DNA of 64,000 nt from JADFNB01 sp036397455 (GTDB lineage Bacteria; Gemmatimonadota; Gemmatimonadetes; Gemmatimonadales; GWC2-71-9). The translations under genes and the position numbers were made by a program. The notes under the pieces are model-generated. The model saw nothing but the letters and a program-made list of their open reading frames with translations. It ran no database searches and was not told the origin of the DNA. The first letter of the stretch is position 1. Each line of letters opens with the position of its first letter. Location of the stretch: NCBI GenBank assembly GCA_036397455.1, contig DASWIX010000078.1, positions 62,001-126,000 on the forward strand, in the 5' to 3' direction. Of this stretch, positions 43,712 through 53,075 are shown piece by piece.

Positions 43712-44506
43712 ATGCCGGCCAGGATGTCGGAACAACGTGCGGGGGATCGCCGCCACCAGTTTGATCGTCGATCACCGCTGCCCCGTCGCACGGGCCTGAA
43801 CAGGCGGCGGGAGGAACGCCGGTCGCAACGCGTGGACACCACCCGCGATCGACGCCAGGACCGCGATCGGCGCGGACCCGATCGGCGCGCCGTCGCCGAT
43901 CGGCGCAACCCGCTGGGCCGCCGCCGCGGACCCCGGCGCCGCGCCACACCCACACCCTACACGGCCGAAGAACTCGCCGCCGTCCGGACGATCTTCTCCA
44001 CCCGCGGCGCCGTCGTGCGCTGCCCCTCGTGCGACGGCTCCTATACCCTCGGCAACCCCCGCAAACGGGGTGACGACGTGTTGCGCCAGGTGCGCTGCTT
44101 GAGCTGCGGCCGGAGCGCGGTGGTGACCAATAGCTGGATCGCGCGGGTGCTGGTCATCGAGCGGACGGACGTGATCCGTGACACGATGCGGACCATCCTC
44201 ACCGGGGCCGGGCACGAAGTCATCGACGCGGCGGATGCCGCCGTCGGCCTCGAGGCGTTCCGCGCCCTCCCGGCCGATGTCGTATTCATCAGTCTCATGT
44301 CGTCCGGGCGACTCGACGCGGGGGAATTCATCCGGCAGCTGCGCAAGGAGTTCCCCGACGTCGCGGTCGTCGCGGTGTCGGGACGCGGCTCGCACGGCGT
44401 CGCCAACCCGCTGGCCATGGCAATGCAGCTTGGAGCGGCGCGCACCATCAGATTGCCGTTCACCCGCGACGATGTACTCCAGGCGCTGGAGGAGGCCCGC
44501 CCGTAG
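43712..44506 (+). CDS. DRR-repeat protein with zinc ribbon and degenerate receiver domain, copy 2
   Basis: 264 residues. Residues 1-75: Arg-rich with repeated DRR (GDRRHQFDRRSPLPRR, DRDRRGPDRRAVADRR). Residues about 95-140: zinc ribbon (VRCPSCDGSYTL ... RCLSCGRS). Residues about 145-262: receiver-like fold (RVLVIERTDVIRDTMRTILTGAGHEV). The receiver lacks the acidic pair (only Glu), the phospho-acceptor Asp is Ser (DVVFISLMSS), and the Lys of the KPF motif is Arg (RLPF). The Ser/Thr position VSGRG is kept. So it cannot be phosphorylated as usual. GGGAG lies five bases before the ATG. It overlaps the next gene by one base. Confidence 0.82.
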   Translation: MPARMSEQRAGDRRHQFDRRSPLPRRTGLNRRREERRSQRVDTTRDRRQDRDRRGPDRRAVADRRNPLGRRRGPRRRATPTPYTAEELAAVRTIFSTRGAVVRCPSCDGSYTLGNPRKRGDDVLRQVRCLSCGRSAVVTNSWIARVLVIERTDVIRDTMRTILTGAGHEVIDAADAAVGLEAFRALPADVVFISLMSSGRLDAGEFIRQLRKEFPDVAVVAVSGRGSHGVANPLAMAMQLGAARTIRLPFTRDDVLQALEEARP

Positions 44507-45636
44507 TGGGACGCCGGCGCGTGGTCGCTTGGCCCGTCCCGCTCGCGGCGATCGTGTTGTCGCTCGCCTGCGCGGACACCGCAACGCAGCCGACCACCAC
44601 GCCCACGTTCGGCGCCGCCGGCGGCCAGGGCTGTCCGAAGCGCCCCACCGTGATCGTCACAGACGAGGCGGCCCTGCGGCACGCCGCCACCAACGCGGGC
44701 GCGGGCGACATCATCGCGCTCGACGGGATGATCGCGGTGGGCGCCGGCAATGTGCGACTCGTCACCGACGGCGTGACCCTCACCTGCGCCACCGACGGCT
44801 CCGGCATCGTATTCCGCAACAACCGCCGCATCGAGGTCTTCGCGAACCATGTGGTCGTCGACCACCTCGTCGTCGACGGCGGCGGGTCGGCCCTGCCGAT
44901 CCTCGTCACGGGATCCGACGGACCGGACTGCTGCGTGAACGTCGGCCTCACCGACAACCTCGTGCGGGGTTTTCAACTGACCGGCGTCTTCGTACTCCGA
45001 GCCATCGCCGGGCTCGATATCTCCGGAAACCGTTTCGAGGGGTCCCCCACCGCGCTCGGCGCCATTCACGTGCAGGGCACCGCGTCCGACGGAACGATCG
45101 CGTGGAACAGTGTCGACATGCCGGAGGGCGCGTTCGCGGGGATCAGCGTGCTCGATGCCCGTCGGATGGCCGTCGAGCACAATCGCGTATTCGGTGCGCC
45201 GTTCGCCGGCCTGCGCGTGGGCACGGACGACAGTGAATGGAGATCCAACACCGTTGACGGCGCGACGGGCTTCGGGGTGCTGTTCGAGTTCCCGCTGCGA
45301 ACCGGCAACCTGATCCGCAACAATCGCCTCACCAACGCGGGCACCGCCGGCATGTTCGTCCGGAACGCGTGCGGCAACATCTTCCTCGGCAACAACCTCG
45401 GCGGGAATGCCGGCGACGTCGGGGCAATCTTCGACGCCTCGAGCGGGGCCAACCGCCTGGCGGGCAACGGGGGGCTGGTCTCAGACGGGGGTGCCGCGGA
45501 CTGCACCGGCGACGGGAAGGCGGATGGCAACGTGATTACCGGTCACGGCCCCGTCGCCGGTGGCCTGCACCTTGGCCCGATACGCCATGCCGGTGTCGTG
45601 ATCACCGTCAACGGTGAGGCCGTCGTCGTCCGGTAG
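44506..45636 (+). CDS. Lipoprotein with right-handed parallel beta-helix repeats
   Basis: 376 residues, GTG at 44506 overlapping the stop of the previous gene. Signal with lipobox LSLAC (VPLAAIVLSLACADT). From about residue 60 short repeats end in N or D at regular spacing (DNLVRGFQLTGVFVLR, ISGNRFEGS, IAWNSVDMP, VEHNRVFGAP, WRSNTVDGATG, IRNNRLTNAGTAG), typical of a parallel beta-helix (pectate lyase-like fold). No carbohydrate catalytic residues were identified. It is surface-exposed or periplasmic. Confidence 0.83.
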   Translation: MGRRRVVAWPVPLAAIVLSLACADTATQPTTTPTFGAAGGQGCPKRPTVIVTDEAALRHAATNAGAGDIIALDGMIAVGAGNVRLVTDGVTLTCATDGSGIVFRNNRRIEVFANHVVVDHLVVDGGGSALPILVTGSDGPDCCVNVGLTDNLVRGFQLTGVFVLRAIAGLDISGNRFEGSPTALGAIHVQGTASDGTIAWNSVDMPEGAFAGISVLDARRMAVEHNRVFGAPFAGLRVGTDDSEWRSNTVDGATGFGVLFEFPLRTGNLIRNNRLTNAGTAGMFVRNACGNIFLGNNLGGNAGDVGAIFDASSGANRLAGNGGLVSDGGAADCTGDGKADGNVITGHGPVAGGLHLGPIRHAGVVITVNGEAVVVR

Positions 45637-45765
45637 CCTCCCGGACCGGAGTGCGTCACCCCTGGCACGCGTTTCTACCCCGCCGTAGCTTTGCAACACA
45701 CCCCTTCACGGCCAGTCGCGCCGGCGGAGGGGAGTCCAACCTGCCGGCGCACTTGCGGAGGAACC

Positions 45766-46653
45766 ATGGGAGTCCCCGACACTACCCAGGCACTCGGCGC
45801 CCCGCGGAAACCGCGCGACGATGAGGTCGATGTCTACGGATTGACCCATACGGGGAAGGTCCGGCAGGTCAACCAGGATCATTTTCTCATCTGTTCGTTG
45901 CGCAAGCAGGTGCAGGTCCATCACACGAGCCTGCAGAACATCGATCAGCTGCCGCTCATGGGCGAACGTCTGGCGTTTCTCGCCATGGTGGCCGACGGGG
46001 TCGGCGGAGGCACGAAGGGTGAGGTGGCGAGCCGGTTGGCGTTGGAGAACGTGACCGGGTACGTCGCGCTCAGCATGCGGGCGTATCACAATCTCGACGG
46101 CAGTGACGACCAGGAATTCCTCGATGCGTTGCAGGAAGCGGCGTGGAAGTGCCACGCCAGTGTCGTGGCCGAGGCCGAGGCCGACCCGGATCGTCGCGGC
46201 ATGGCGACGACCCTCACGTTGTGGATGGCGGTGTGGCCGCGCGCCTACCTGTTGCAGGTCGGCGACAGCCGTTTCTACATCTTCCGCGAAGACAAGCTGA
46301 CCCGTATTTCGCGCGATCAGACGATGGCGCAGGAATTGGTCGACCAAGGCGTGCTCACCCACTCGACGGCCTTCAACACGAAATGGGCCAATGTGCTGTC
46401 CAGCTCCATCGGCGGCCAGCAGACGGCACCGATCGTGACACGGCTCGATCAGGACTGGAACAACATTGGCCTCCTGTGCAGCGACGGCCTCACCAAACAT
46501 GTGACCGACGAACAGATCGCCGAGCGGTTGCGCACCATGACGTCCGCCAAGCAGGCGTGCGAAGCCCTGCTGCAGGATGCGCTCGACGCCGGCGGCAGCG
46601 ACAACATCACGGTGCTGGTCGTACAGGATGTGAAAAAGGATCGGGAAGAATAG
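45766..46653 (+). CDS. PP2C family Ser/Thr phosphatase, copy 2
   Basis: 295 residues. ATG at 45766 with GCGGAGGAACC just before it. The motif set is complete (GKVRQVNQDHFLI, MVADGVGGGTKGE, RGMATTLTLW, LQVGDSRFYIF, LLCSDGLTKHV, GGSDNITVLV) and it is very similar along its whole length to the phosphatase at 37572. Adjacent to a Hanks kinase 107 bases downstream, so the two may form a reversible phosphorylation pair. Confidence 0.95.
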   Translation: MGVPDTTQALGAPRKPRDDEVDVYGLTHTGKVRQVNQDHFLICSLRKQVQVHHTSLQNIDQLPLMGERLAFLAMVADGVGGGTKGEVASRLALENVTGYVALSMRAYHNLDGSDDQEFLDALQEAAWKCHASVVAEAEADPDRRGMATTLTLWMAVWPRAYLLQVGDSRFYIFREDKLTRISRDQTMAQELVDQGVLTHSTAFNTKWANVLSSSIGGQQTAPIVTRLDQDWNNIGLLCSDGLTKHVTDEQIAERLRTMTSAKQACEALLQDALDAGGSDNITVLVVQDVKKDREE

Positions 46654-46760
46654 GGGGGCGCGGGCACGCGCCATCTTCGGGCGTCGGGGTCCGCGCGTCG
46701 GCGGGCCCGAATGTTATTCAAACCCATGGGCAGAACCACGGAGGATCCGACCGGTGATCC

Positions 46761-49415
46761 ATGACGGTTGATTCCACCAGCGCGGACCGGCTGAAGGCGG
46801 CGCTGGCCGATCGGTATACGATCGAGCGGGAACTGGGCGCCGGTGGCATGGCGACCGTCTACCTCGCCCATGACGTGAAACACGATCGGCGGGTCGCCGT
46901 GAAGGTGTTACGACCCGAACTCGCCGCGGTGCTGGGCGCCGAGCGGTTCCTCAACGAGATTCGCGTCACGGCCAACCTGCAACATCCGCATATCCTGCCG
47001 CTGTTCGATTCGGGCGCCGCCGACGGGTTCCTGTACTACGTCATGCCACACGTCGAAGGCGAGGCGCTTTCCGACAAGCTGGCGCGCGAGAAACAACTCG
47101 CCGTCGAGGAAGCGGTAAAGCTCGCGAGCGAGACCGCATCGGCGTTGGACTACGCCCACCGCAACGGCGTGATTCATCGGGATATCAAACCCGCCAACAT
47201 CCTGTTGCACGACGGCAGCGCGCTCGTGGCCGATTTCGGCATCGCGCTCGCGCTGCGCGCCGCCGGCGGCGACCGCTTGACCGAAACCGGCCTCTCGCTC
47301 GGCACGCCGCATTACATGAGTCCGGAGCAGGCCACCGGCGACCGCGACGTCGACGCGCGGACCGATATCTATTCGGTGGGCGCGGTGCTGTACGAGGCAC
47401 TGGCGGGCGAGCCGCCGCATACCGGCGGCACGATCCAGGCGGTCATCTCCAAGCTGATCACCGAGGCGCCCAGGCCGCTGGGCGATCTGCGGCACTCGGT
47501 GCCCGCGCACGTCGCGCTGACGGTCGAGAAGGCGCTCGCCAAGATCCCCGCGGACCGATTCGCCACGGCCGCCGAGTTCGCGAGCGCCTTGCGCGACCCC
47601 AGCATCACCGTCGCCTATGCGCGTGCGACGCGCGCCGGTCAGACCGCGACCACGAGCGCCCGATGGCTCGATTGGCGAGCCGCCGTGGCGGGCATCGCGC
47701 TGTTGCTGATCGGCGTCGCCGGTGGGCAGTTGCTGACCGGCGACGCCGCACCGTCACCGGTGGTCGGCCGGTTTCTGATGCCGCTCGAAACCAGCCACGG
47801 GCTGACGGGCGCCCCGGTCAACACCCTGGCCCTCTCGCCGGATGGGCAATCGGTCGTGTACGTCGGCCGAGCGAGCGGGAGCGGGATCCAACTCTATGTG
47901 CGGCGACTCGACGAACTCGCCGCCCACCCGATCCCGGGGACCGAGGGCGGGGCGTTCCCTGCCTTCTCGCCCGACGGCACTCGGGTCGCGTATTTCGGCC
48001 CCGGAGGCCTGTTCGTCGTGCCGCTGGGCGGCGGCGCCGCGACACACGTTTCCAACGCCGCGGCCGGCGCGCTCACCCAGGTCATCTGGTTGGACGACCA
48101 GACCATCATCGGCAACGGCAGCGACGGATCACTGGTGCTGATCGGGCTGGACGGACACACCGCGACGCTCGCCAGACCCGACAGCGGCAGCGGAGAAGTC
48201 TACTTCAGCGTCAATGCGGTGCTGCCGGGCGCACGCACCGTGCTGGCCGTGTCGTCGCCGACCTTCGGCGTCAACGGTCCGGTCATCGCCATCAATGTGG
48301 AAACCGGCAGACGCTCCACGATCCTGGATGCACCGACCAACACCGTCTGGTACGCGGACGGGCACCTGCTGTGGGCGCAGCCGGGCGGCGCGGTGCTCGG
48401 CGCGCGATTCGACACGCGGACCCTGACCCCCACCGGCCCGACCGTCACCGTCGCGGAAGGCGTCCGAACCGCGGTAGGCGGCCAGGCCCAGGTCGCCGTG
48501 TCGGCGACGGGCTCGCTGGTCTACGTCCCCGAGCAGCCGTTCGATCTCGTCTTGCTCGACCGAACCGGCACCCGCGAAGTGGTGGCCGAGAAACGTCGCT
48601 TTCACAGCCCGCGATTCTCGCCGGACGGCCGGCGGCTCGCGGTCGATTTCCAGCAGCAGGGAAGCCGCGACGTCTGGGTGCTCGATCTCGCCCAGCGCAC
48701 ACTCAGCCGCGTGAGCTTCGAGAACGACGGGCATGACCCGGTGTGGACCCCCGATGGCCGCTCCATCGCCTACGTCACGCGGGGAGGGATTCACCTCCGG
48801 CGGGCGGACGGCAGCGGGGTGGCGGAACCCCTGTACGCCCCGCCAGGGTTCACGAGCCTGCTCTCGTTCTCGCCGGACGGCCACACCGCGTTCACCGCCC
48901 CGACCGGCACGAACGGTTTCTTCGACATCGGCGTGCTGACCGTCGACGAGCCGGACCAGCACCGCATGTTGCTCGCGTCGCCGTTCAACGAGCAGTATGC
49001 CGTGTTAGCCCCCGACGGGCGCTGGCTGGCGTATGGATCGGATGAAACGGGACTGGACGAAGTGTACGTCCGTCCGTTTCCCGAAGGAGGCGGCAAGGTG
49101 CTGGTGTCGCAGGGCGGCGGGCGCGAGCCGATGTGGAGTCCGGACGGGCGGCAGCTCTATTACCTGGGTGAGCGCGAAGGCATCACGCACCTGATGGTGG
49201 CGGCCGTGACCGCGGGACCCGATTTCGCCGTCCGTGACCGCAGGGCCCTGTTCGACGTTTCGGAATTCGAGCCGGCGTCACCCCATGCGAACTACGACGT
49301 CTCGCCCGACGGATCGACGTTCGCCATGGTGTACCAGGGCCCGCTGTCGGCGGTCGTATACCTGCTCAACTGGACGGAGCTGGTCAGACGTCAGGCGCGA
49401 AGCGAGGGCCGCTAG
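46761..49415 (+). CDS. Ser/Thr protein kinase with extracytoplasmic beta-propeller
   Basis: 884 residues. Kinase domain 1-290: ELGAGGMATVYLA (26-36), Lys48, HRDIKPAN (about 139-146), DFGIAL and GTPHYMSPEQ. A membrane helix follows near residue 295-320 (AAVAGIALLLIGVAGGQLL). The rest is PD40/TolB-like propeller blades (LALSPDGQSVVYVG, AFSPDGTRVAYFG, FSPDGRRLAVDFQQQ, WTPDGRSIAYVTRG, PDGRWLAYGSDETGLDEVYVRPFP, WSPDGRQLYYLG). A widespread architecture in Gemmatimonadota. The propeller is likely a sensor for something outside the cytoplasm. It follows PP2C copy 2 and precedes the peptidase. Confidence 0.95.
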   Translation: MTVDSTSADRLKAALADRYTIERELGAGGMATVYLAHDVKHDRRVAVKVLRPELAAVLGAERFLNEIRVTANLQHPHILPLFDSGAADGFLYYVMPHVEGEALSDKLAREKQLAVEEAVKLASETASALDYAHRNGVIHRDIKPANILLHDGSALVADFGIALALRAAGGDRLTETGLSLGTPHYMSPEQATGDRDVDARTDIYSVGAVLYEALAGEPPHTGGTIQAVISKLITEAPRPLGDLRHSVPAHVALTVEKALAKIPADRFATAAEFASALRDPSITVAYARATRAGQTATTSARWLDWRAAVAGIALLLIGVAGGQLLTGDAAPSPVVGRFLMPLETSHGLTGAPVNTLALSPDGQSVVYVGRASGSGIQLYVRRLDELAAHPIPGTEGGAFPAFSPDGTRVAYFGPGGLFVVPLGGGAATHVSNAAAGALTQVIWLDDQTIIGNGSDGSLVLIGLDGHTATLARPDSGSGEVYFSVNAVLPGARTVLAVSSPTFGVNGPVIAINVETGRRSTILDAPTNTVWYADGHLLWAQPGGAVLGARFDTRTLTPTGPTVTVAEGVRTAVGGQAQVAVSATGSLVYVPEQPFDLVLLDRTGTREVVAEKRRFHSPRFSPDGRRLAVDFQQQGSRDVWVLDLAQRTLSRVSFENDGHDPVWTPDGRSIAYVTRGGIHLRRADGSGVAEPLYAPPGFTSLLSFSPDGHTAFTAPTGTNGFFDIGVLTVDEPDQHRMLLASPFNEQYAVLAPDGRWLAYGSDETGLDEVYVRPFPEGGGKVLVSQGGGREPMWSPDGRQLYYLGEREGITHLMVAAVTAGPDFAVRDRRALFDVSEFEPASPHANYDVSPDGSTFAMVYQGPLSAVVYLLNWTELVRRQARSEGR

Positions 49416-49416
49416 T

Positions 49417-50943
49417 ATGCCGCGCGCACGGTGGGTCTCCATGGGGCTCCTCGCGGGCGCCACGGCGCTCGATGCGCAACAACTCTCGCCCGAAACCATC
49501 CGGCAGCGGGCGGAGGCGGAGGCACCCCGCGCGCTGGCGCTGTTCCGCGACTACCTCGCGATCCCCAACGACGCCCATTTCCCCGCCGACCTCCGGCGGG
49601 TGATTGACTGGCTCACGCCGCAATTCCGCGAACGAGGATTCGACACGCGGGAACTGGAGACCGGCGGCATCCCCGTACTGCTTGCCGAGCGCCGCGTTCA
49701 CGGGACGGAACGCACGCTGCTCGTCTACCTCCAGGCAGACGGCCAACCGGTGGACACGGTGGCGTGGCACCAGGCATCACCGTACGCGCCGGTGCTGCGC
49801 GCGCGTGGTTCCGATGGCGCGTGGCGCGACGTCCCGTGGGACCGCACGGACGGACCGTGGGATCCCGAGTGGCGTGTGTTCGCGCGGTCCACCTCCGATT
49901 CCAAGGGGCAGAACGTCCAGTTCCTCGCCGCGATCTCGGCGTTGGATGCGGCGGGCGTGAGCCCGAACTTCCACATCAAGGTCATCGTCGATACCGAAGA
50001 GGAGTTGGGCTCGCCCAATCTGCCCGGCATGGTCGAGCGGTATCGCGATGCGCTTGCCGCCGACATGCTCGTCATCTTCGACGGCCCACGCCACCCAACC
50101 AACAAGCCGACGCTCACCTTCGGCGCGCGCGGCATCGCGACGGTCACGCTCACCGTGTATGGCCCACGCGTGCCGCAGCACAGCGGTCACTATGGCAACT
50201 GGGTTCCGAATCCGGCGTTACGCCTGGCCCAGATACTCGCCTCGATGAAAGACGACGCGGGCCGTGTGACGATTCCCGGGTTCTACGACGGCGTCACCAT
50301 CGACTCCGCGGCACGCGCCGTGATGGAACGCGTGCCCGATGACGAAACCGGCATCAAGCGCGATCTCGGCATCGCGGGGACCGACGCTGTCGGGGCCACG
50401 CTGCAAGAAGCGCGGCAATACCCGTCGCTCAACATCCGCGGGATGGCGTCGGGTTGGGTGGGCGCGCAACGGCGCACCATCGTTCCGGCGTCGGCCACCG
50501 CCGAGATCGACGTGCGGCTCGTGCGCGAAAGCGACCCCCACCGCCTGCTGCGGCTCATCCGCGAGCACGTCGCGGGATTGGGATACCATCTGGTCGATCG
50601 CGACCCCACCGATGAGGAACGCACCGCCTATCCCCGTCTCGCGAGTTTCACGTCGAACATCTCGTATGCCGCCTATCGCACGGAGATGGACTCGGACATT
50701 GGCCGTTGGCTCACCGGCGCCATGGTCCACCTGTTTGGCGAGCCGCCAATCGCCATTCGCACGAGCGGCGGGTCGATCCCCATCTCACCGTTCGTCGCGA
50801 CGCTCGGCGTCCCGGCGGTAACCGTCCCGACCGTGAATCCCGACAACAACCAGCACAGCCCCAACGAGAACATCCGACTCGGCAACTTCGTCGAAGGCAT
50901 CGCGGTGATCCTCGCCGTGCTCCAGCAGCCGATGCCGCGATAG
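49417..50943 (+). CDS. M20 family peptidase (secreted)
   Basis: 508 residues. One base after the kinase stop (TAGTATG). A signal peptide is present (WVSMGLLAGATALDAQ). The M20 metalloaminopeptidase features are LVYLQADGQPVDTV (first His-rich region changed to QADGQPVD), GPWDPEWRVFARSTSDSKGQNVQF (metal Asp), VIVDTEEELGSPNL (Glu general base and ligand), a dimerisation-like insert and a late GGSIPISPFVATLGVPAVTV with HSPNENIRL. The metal-ligand His in the usual HxD position is Gln (QAD), which could change activity. Possibly cotranslated with the kinase. Confidence 0.88.
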   Translation: MPRARWVSMGLLAGATALDAQQLSPETIRQRAEAEAPRALALFRDYLAIPNDAHFPADLRRVIDWLTPQFRERGFDTRELETGGIPVLLAERRVHGTERTLLVYLQADGQPVDTVAWHQASPYAPVLRARGSDGAWRDVPWDRTDGPWDPEWRVFARSTSDSKGQNVQFLAAISALDAAGVSPNFHIKVIVDTEEELGSPNLPGMVERYRDALAADMLVIFDGPRHPTNKPTLTFGARGIATVTLTVYGPRVPQHSGHYGNWVPNPALRLAQILASMKDDAGRVTIPGFYDGVTIDSAARAVMERVPDDETGIKRDLGIAGTDAVGATLQEARQYPSLNIRGMASGWVGAQRRTIVPASATAEIDVRLVRESDPHRLLRLIREHVAGLGYHLVDRDPTDEERTAYPRLASFTSNISYAAYRTEMDSDIGRWLTGAMVHLFGEPPIAIRTSGGSIPISPFVATLGVPAVTVPTVNPDNNQHSPNENIRLGNFVEGIAVILAVLQQPMPR

Positions 50944-50999
50944 CCGAACCGCCCGCTTCGTCATCCTCACCAATCCAACGTACACGGGAGGCCCCACCC

Positions 51000-51422
51000 A
51001 TGGCATCGATCAACAATGGCAAACTGGTCCTCGGCGGACTCGCCGCCGGGCTCGTCATCAACGTGGTGGAAAGCGTCGTGAACCTGACCATGCTGGCCGG
51101 ACCGTGGGAGGACGCGCTCGCGGCGCTCAACCTTCCACCGCTTGCCGGCGGGGCAATCGGCGGGTTCGTCGCGCTCGGATTCCTGCTCGGAATCCTCACG
51201 GTGTGGATCTACGCGGCGATCCGTCCGCGGTTCGGTCCCGGTCCGGCGACCGCGATGAAGGCGGGCCTGGCTACATGGATCGCTTTCTACGTGTTCGGGT
51301 ACTTTGGCGATTGGTTGTCTGGTCTGGTCCCAACCAGTCTGTTCCTGATCGTGCTCGCGTATTCGCTGGTGATGATGCTCGGCGCCGCGTATGTGGGGGG
51401 GATGGTCTACAAGGAAGCCTAA
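51000..51422 (+). CDS. Hypothetical membrane protein
   Basis: 140 residues, four hydrophobic segments (LVLGGLAAGLVINVVESVV, AIGGFVALGFLLGILTVW, AGLATWIAFYVFGYFGDW, SLFLIVLAYSLVMMLGAAYVG). GGGAGG precedes the ATG at 51000. The pattern resembles small uncharacterised membrane proteins common in this phylum; no motif for function. It sits 7 bases before the MATE gene. Confidence 0.72.
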   Translation: MASINNGKLVLGGLAAGLVINVVESVVNLTMLAGPWEDALAALNLPPLAGGAIGGFVALGFLLGILTVWIYAAIRPRFGPGPATAMKAGLATWIAFYVFGYFGDWLSGLVPTSLFLIVLAYSLVMMLGAAYVGGMVYKEA

Positions 51423-51429
51423 GGAACCC

Positions 51430-52845
51430 ATGGCCGCTGCCCCGCGACCACACAAAACGTTCGACCGTTCCATCGTCGAGGGACCCATCGGCCCCGCGGT
51501 GTGGAAACTCGCGTGGCCCACGATGCTGCAGAACGTCATCGGCGGGCTGCAGGGCATCGTGGACCACGCGATGGTCGGTCACTACGTCGGATACACCGGC
51601 AACGCGGCGATCGGGATTTCGTGGCAGATCTTCCTGGTCGTCATGGTGTTCATCGGGTCGCTCTTCTCAGGCATGGGCGTACTCGTTGCGCGATTCGCCG
51701 GTGCCAACGAACCCGACAAGGTCAATCGCACGGTCTACCAGGCGTTTCTCACCTCCGCCGCGCTCGCCGTGGGCGTGCTGGCGCCCATCGGCTATTTCCT
51801 CGCGCCGACCCTGCTGAACCTGGTCAACGCCACGCCTGCGGTCCGCGCGGAGGCGCTTCCCTACCTGCGCATCATGTTCCTGTTCAGCTTCGGCATGCTG
51901 GTGTTCTACATGCTGGGCGGTGCGCTGCGCTCGGCCGGTGACGCGCGCACGCCGTTGCGCTACGGCATCGCGCTCACCGTCCTCAACATCGTGTTCAACG
52001 TGATCTTGATTCGAGGCCTCGGCCCCATTCCCGCATTCGGAACCAAGGGAGCTGCGATGGGGACGGTGATGGCCGGGGGACTGTTGAGCCTCGTCGCCAT
52101 CCATCGGCTGTTCTTTTCGCACCGTTGGGTCGTGCAGTTCCGCCGTGGCATGAGTTGGCGGCCCGACTGGTCGATCATTCGGACGCTGTTCCGGTTCGGG
52201 ATTCCGACCGGTCTCCAGGGTGTCGCCATGAACGTCGCGGGCGTGATTCTGCTGGGGTTCGTCGGCTCATTGCCCGAAAGTGGGCAGGCCCAGGCGGCGT
52301 ATGCCGTCGGCTATACCCAGCTCTTTTCCCTCATCACCTGGACTTCGGTCGGGCTGATGGGCGCCGCGGCCGCGGTCGCCGGACAGAATCTCGGCGCCGG
52401 GCATCCCGATCGCGCGGTCCACGGCGTGCATGTCGCGGCACGCATCGGCCTCGGCGTGGCCGTCGTCGTCGGGTCGATGTTCCTGCTCATGCCCCGAGCG
52501 CTGTTGGGGTTCTTCGGCCTCGAGAACCCGGTGGTGATGGAGATCGGCACGCAACTGCTCGCATTCCTCAGCGCGTCGGGTCTGTTCATCACCGTGGCGC
52601 TGGCCTACACCGGCGGGCTCCAGGGAACCGGCGATACCAAGAGCCCCTTGTACATTTCGATCGTCTCGCAGATCGTTATCCCTCTCGGCATCTGTGCGAT
52701 CATCCAGGCGACCGGCGACTTGCGAGCGGGACACATCTGGCTGGCCATTCTGATCGGTCACATGACGCGCTCGACGCTCAGCATCGCGCGGTTCCGGCAG
52801 GGAGCTTGGCGATCGATCAGGGTGGAGATCGAGCCGGCAGCGTAG
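51430..52845 (+). CDS. MATE family multidrug/organic cation exporter
   Basis: 471 residues with about 12 membrane helices in two homologous halves. MATE markers include GPAVWKLAWPTMLQNVIGGLQGIVD, GALRSAGDARTP, GIPTGLQGVAMN, GQNLGAGHPDRA and GGLQGTGDTKSP (the second-half counterpart). Drug/H+ or Na+ antiport across the inner membrane. AAGGAACCC precedes the ATG at 51430, 7 bases after the stop of the small membrane gene, so the two are probably one unit. Confidence 0.95.
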   Translation: MAAAPRPHKTFDRSIVEGPIGPAVWKLAWPTMLQNVIGGLQGIVDHAMVGHYVGYTGNAAIGISWQIFLVVMVFIGSLFSGMGVLVARFAGANEPDKVNRTVYQAFLTSAALAVGVLAPIGYFLAPTLLNLVNATPAVRAEALPYLRIMFLFSFGMLVFYMLGGALRSAGDARTPLRYGIALTVLNIVFNVILIRGLGPIPAFGTKGAAMGTVMAGGLLSLVAIHRLFFSHRWVVQFRRGMSWRPDWSIIRTLFRFGIPTGLQGVAMNVAGVILLGFVGSLPESGQAQAAYAVGYTQLFSLITWTSVGLMGAAAAVAGQNLGAGHPDRAVHGVHVAARIGLGVAVVVGSMFLLMPRALLGFFGLENPVVMEIGTQLLAFLSASGLFITVALAYTGGLQGTGDTKSPLYISIVSQIVIPLGICAIIQATGDLRAGHIWLAILIGHMTRSTLSIARFRQGAWRSIRVEIEPAA

Positions 52846-52900
52846 CACCCCGGCCACCCGCACCTGGCGTTCGTTCAGCGACCCTCATCCCGCACCGATT

Positions 52901-53075
52901 CGTGGGACGAACCCCTTTTACTATGTCATGGAACTGTTGAACGGGTTCGACCTGGGAACGATGGTCGAGCGTTTTGGACCATTGCCGCCGGAGCGTGCGG
53001 TGTATCTCCTCCGGCAAGCGTGCGATTCACTCGCCCTCGACTTCGGCCTCGTCAAGCCCCGAGACGGAGGCGGCG
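52901..53075 (+). pseudogene. Remnant of a Ser/Thr kinase gene
   Basis: The frame RGTNPFYYVMELLNGFDLGTMVERFGPLPPERAVYLLRQACDSL is the kinase hinge and helix D/E stretch, but then jumps directly to LDFGLVKPRDG (DFG region): the whole HRDxKPxN catalytic loop (about 30 codons) is missing, and nothing of the N- or C-lobe surrounds it. The remaining ~120 bases up to recQ show no recognisable coding. A decayed copy with an internal deletion (inference from motif order). Confidence 0.72.
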
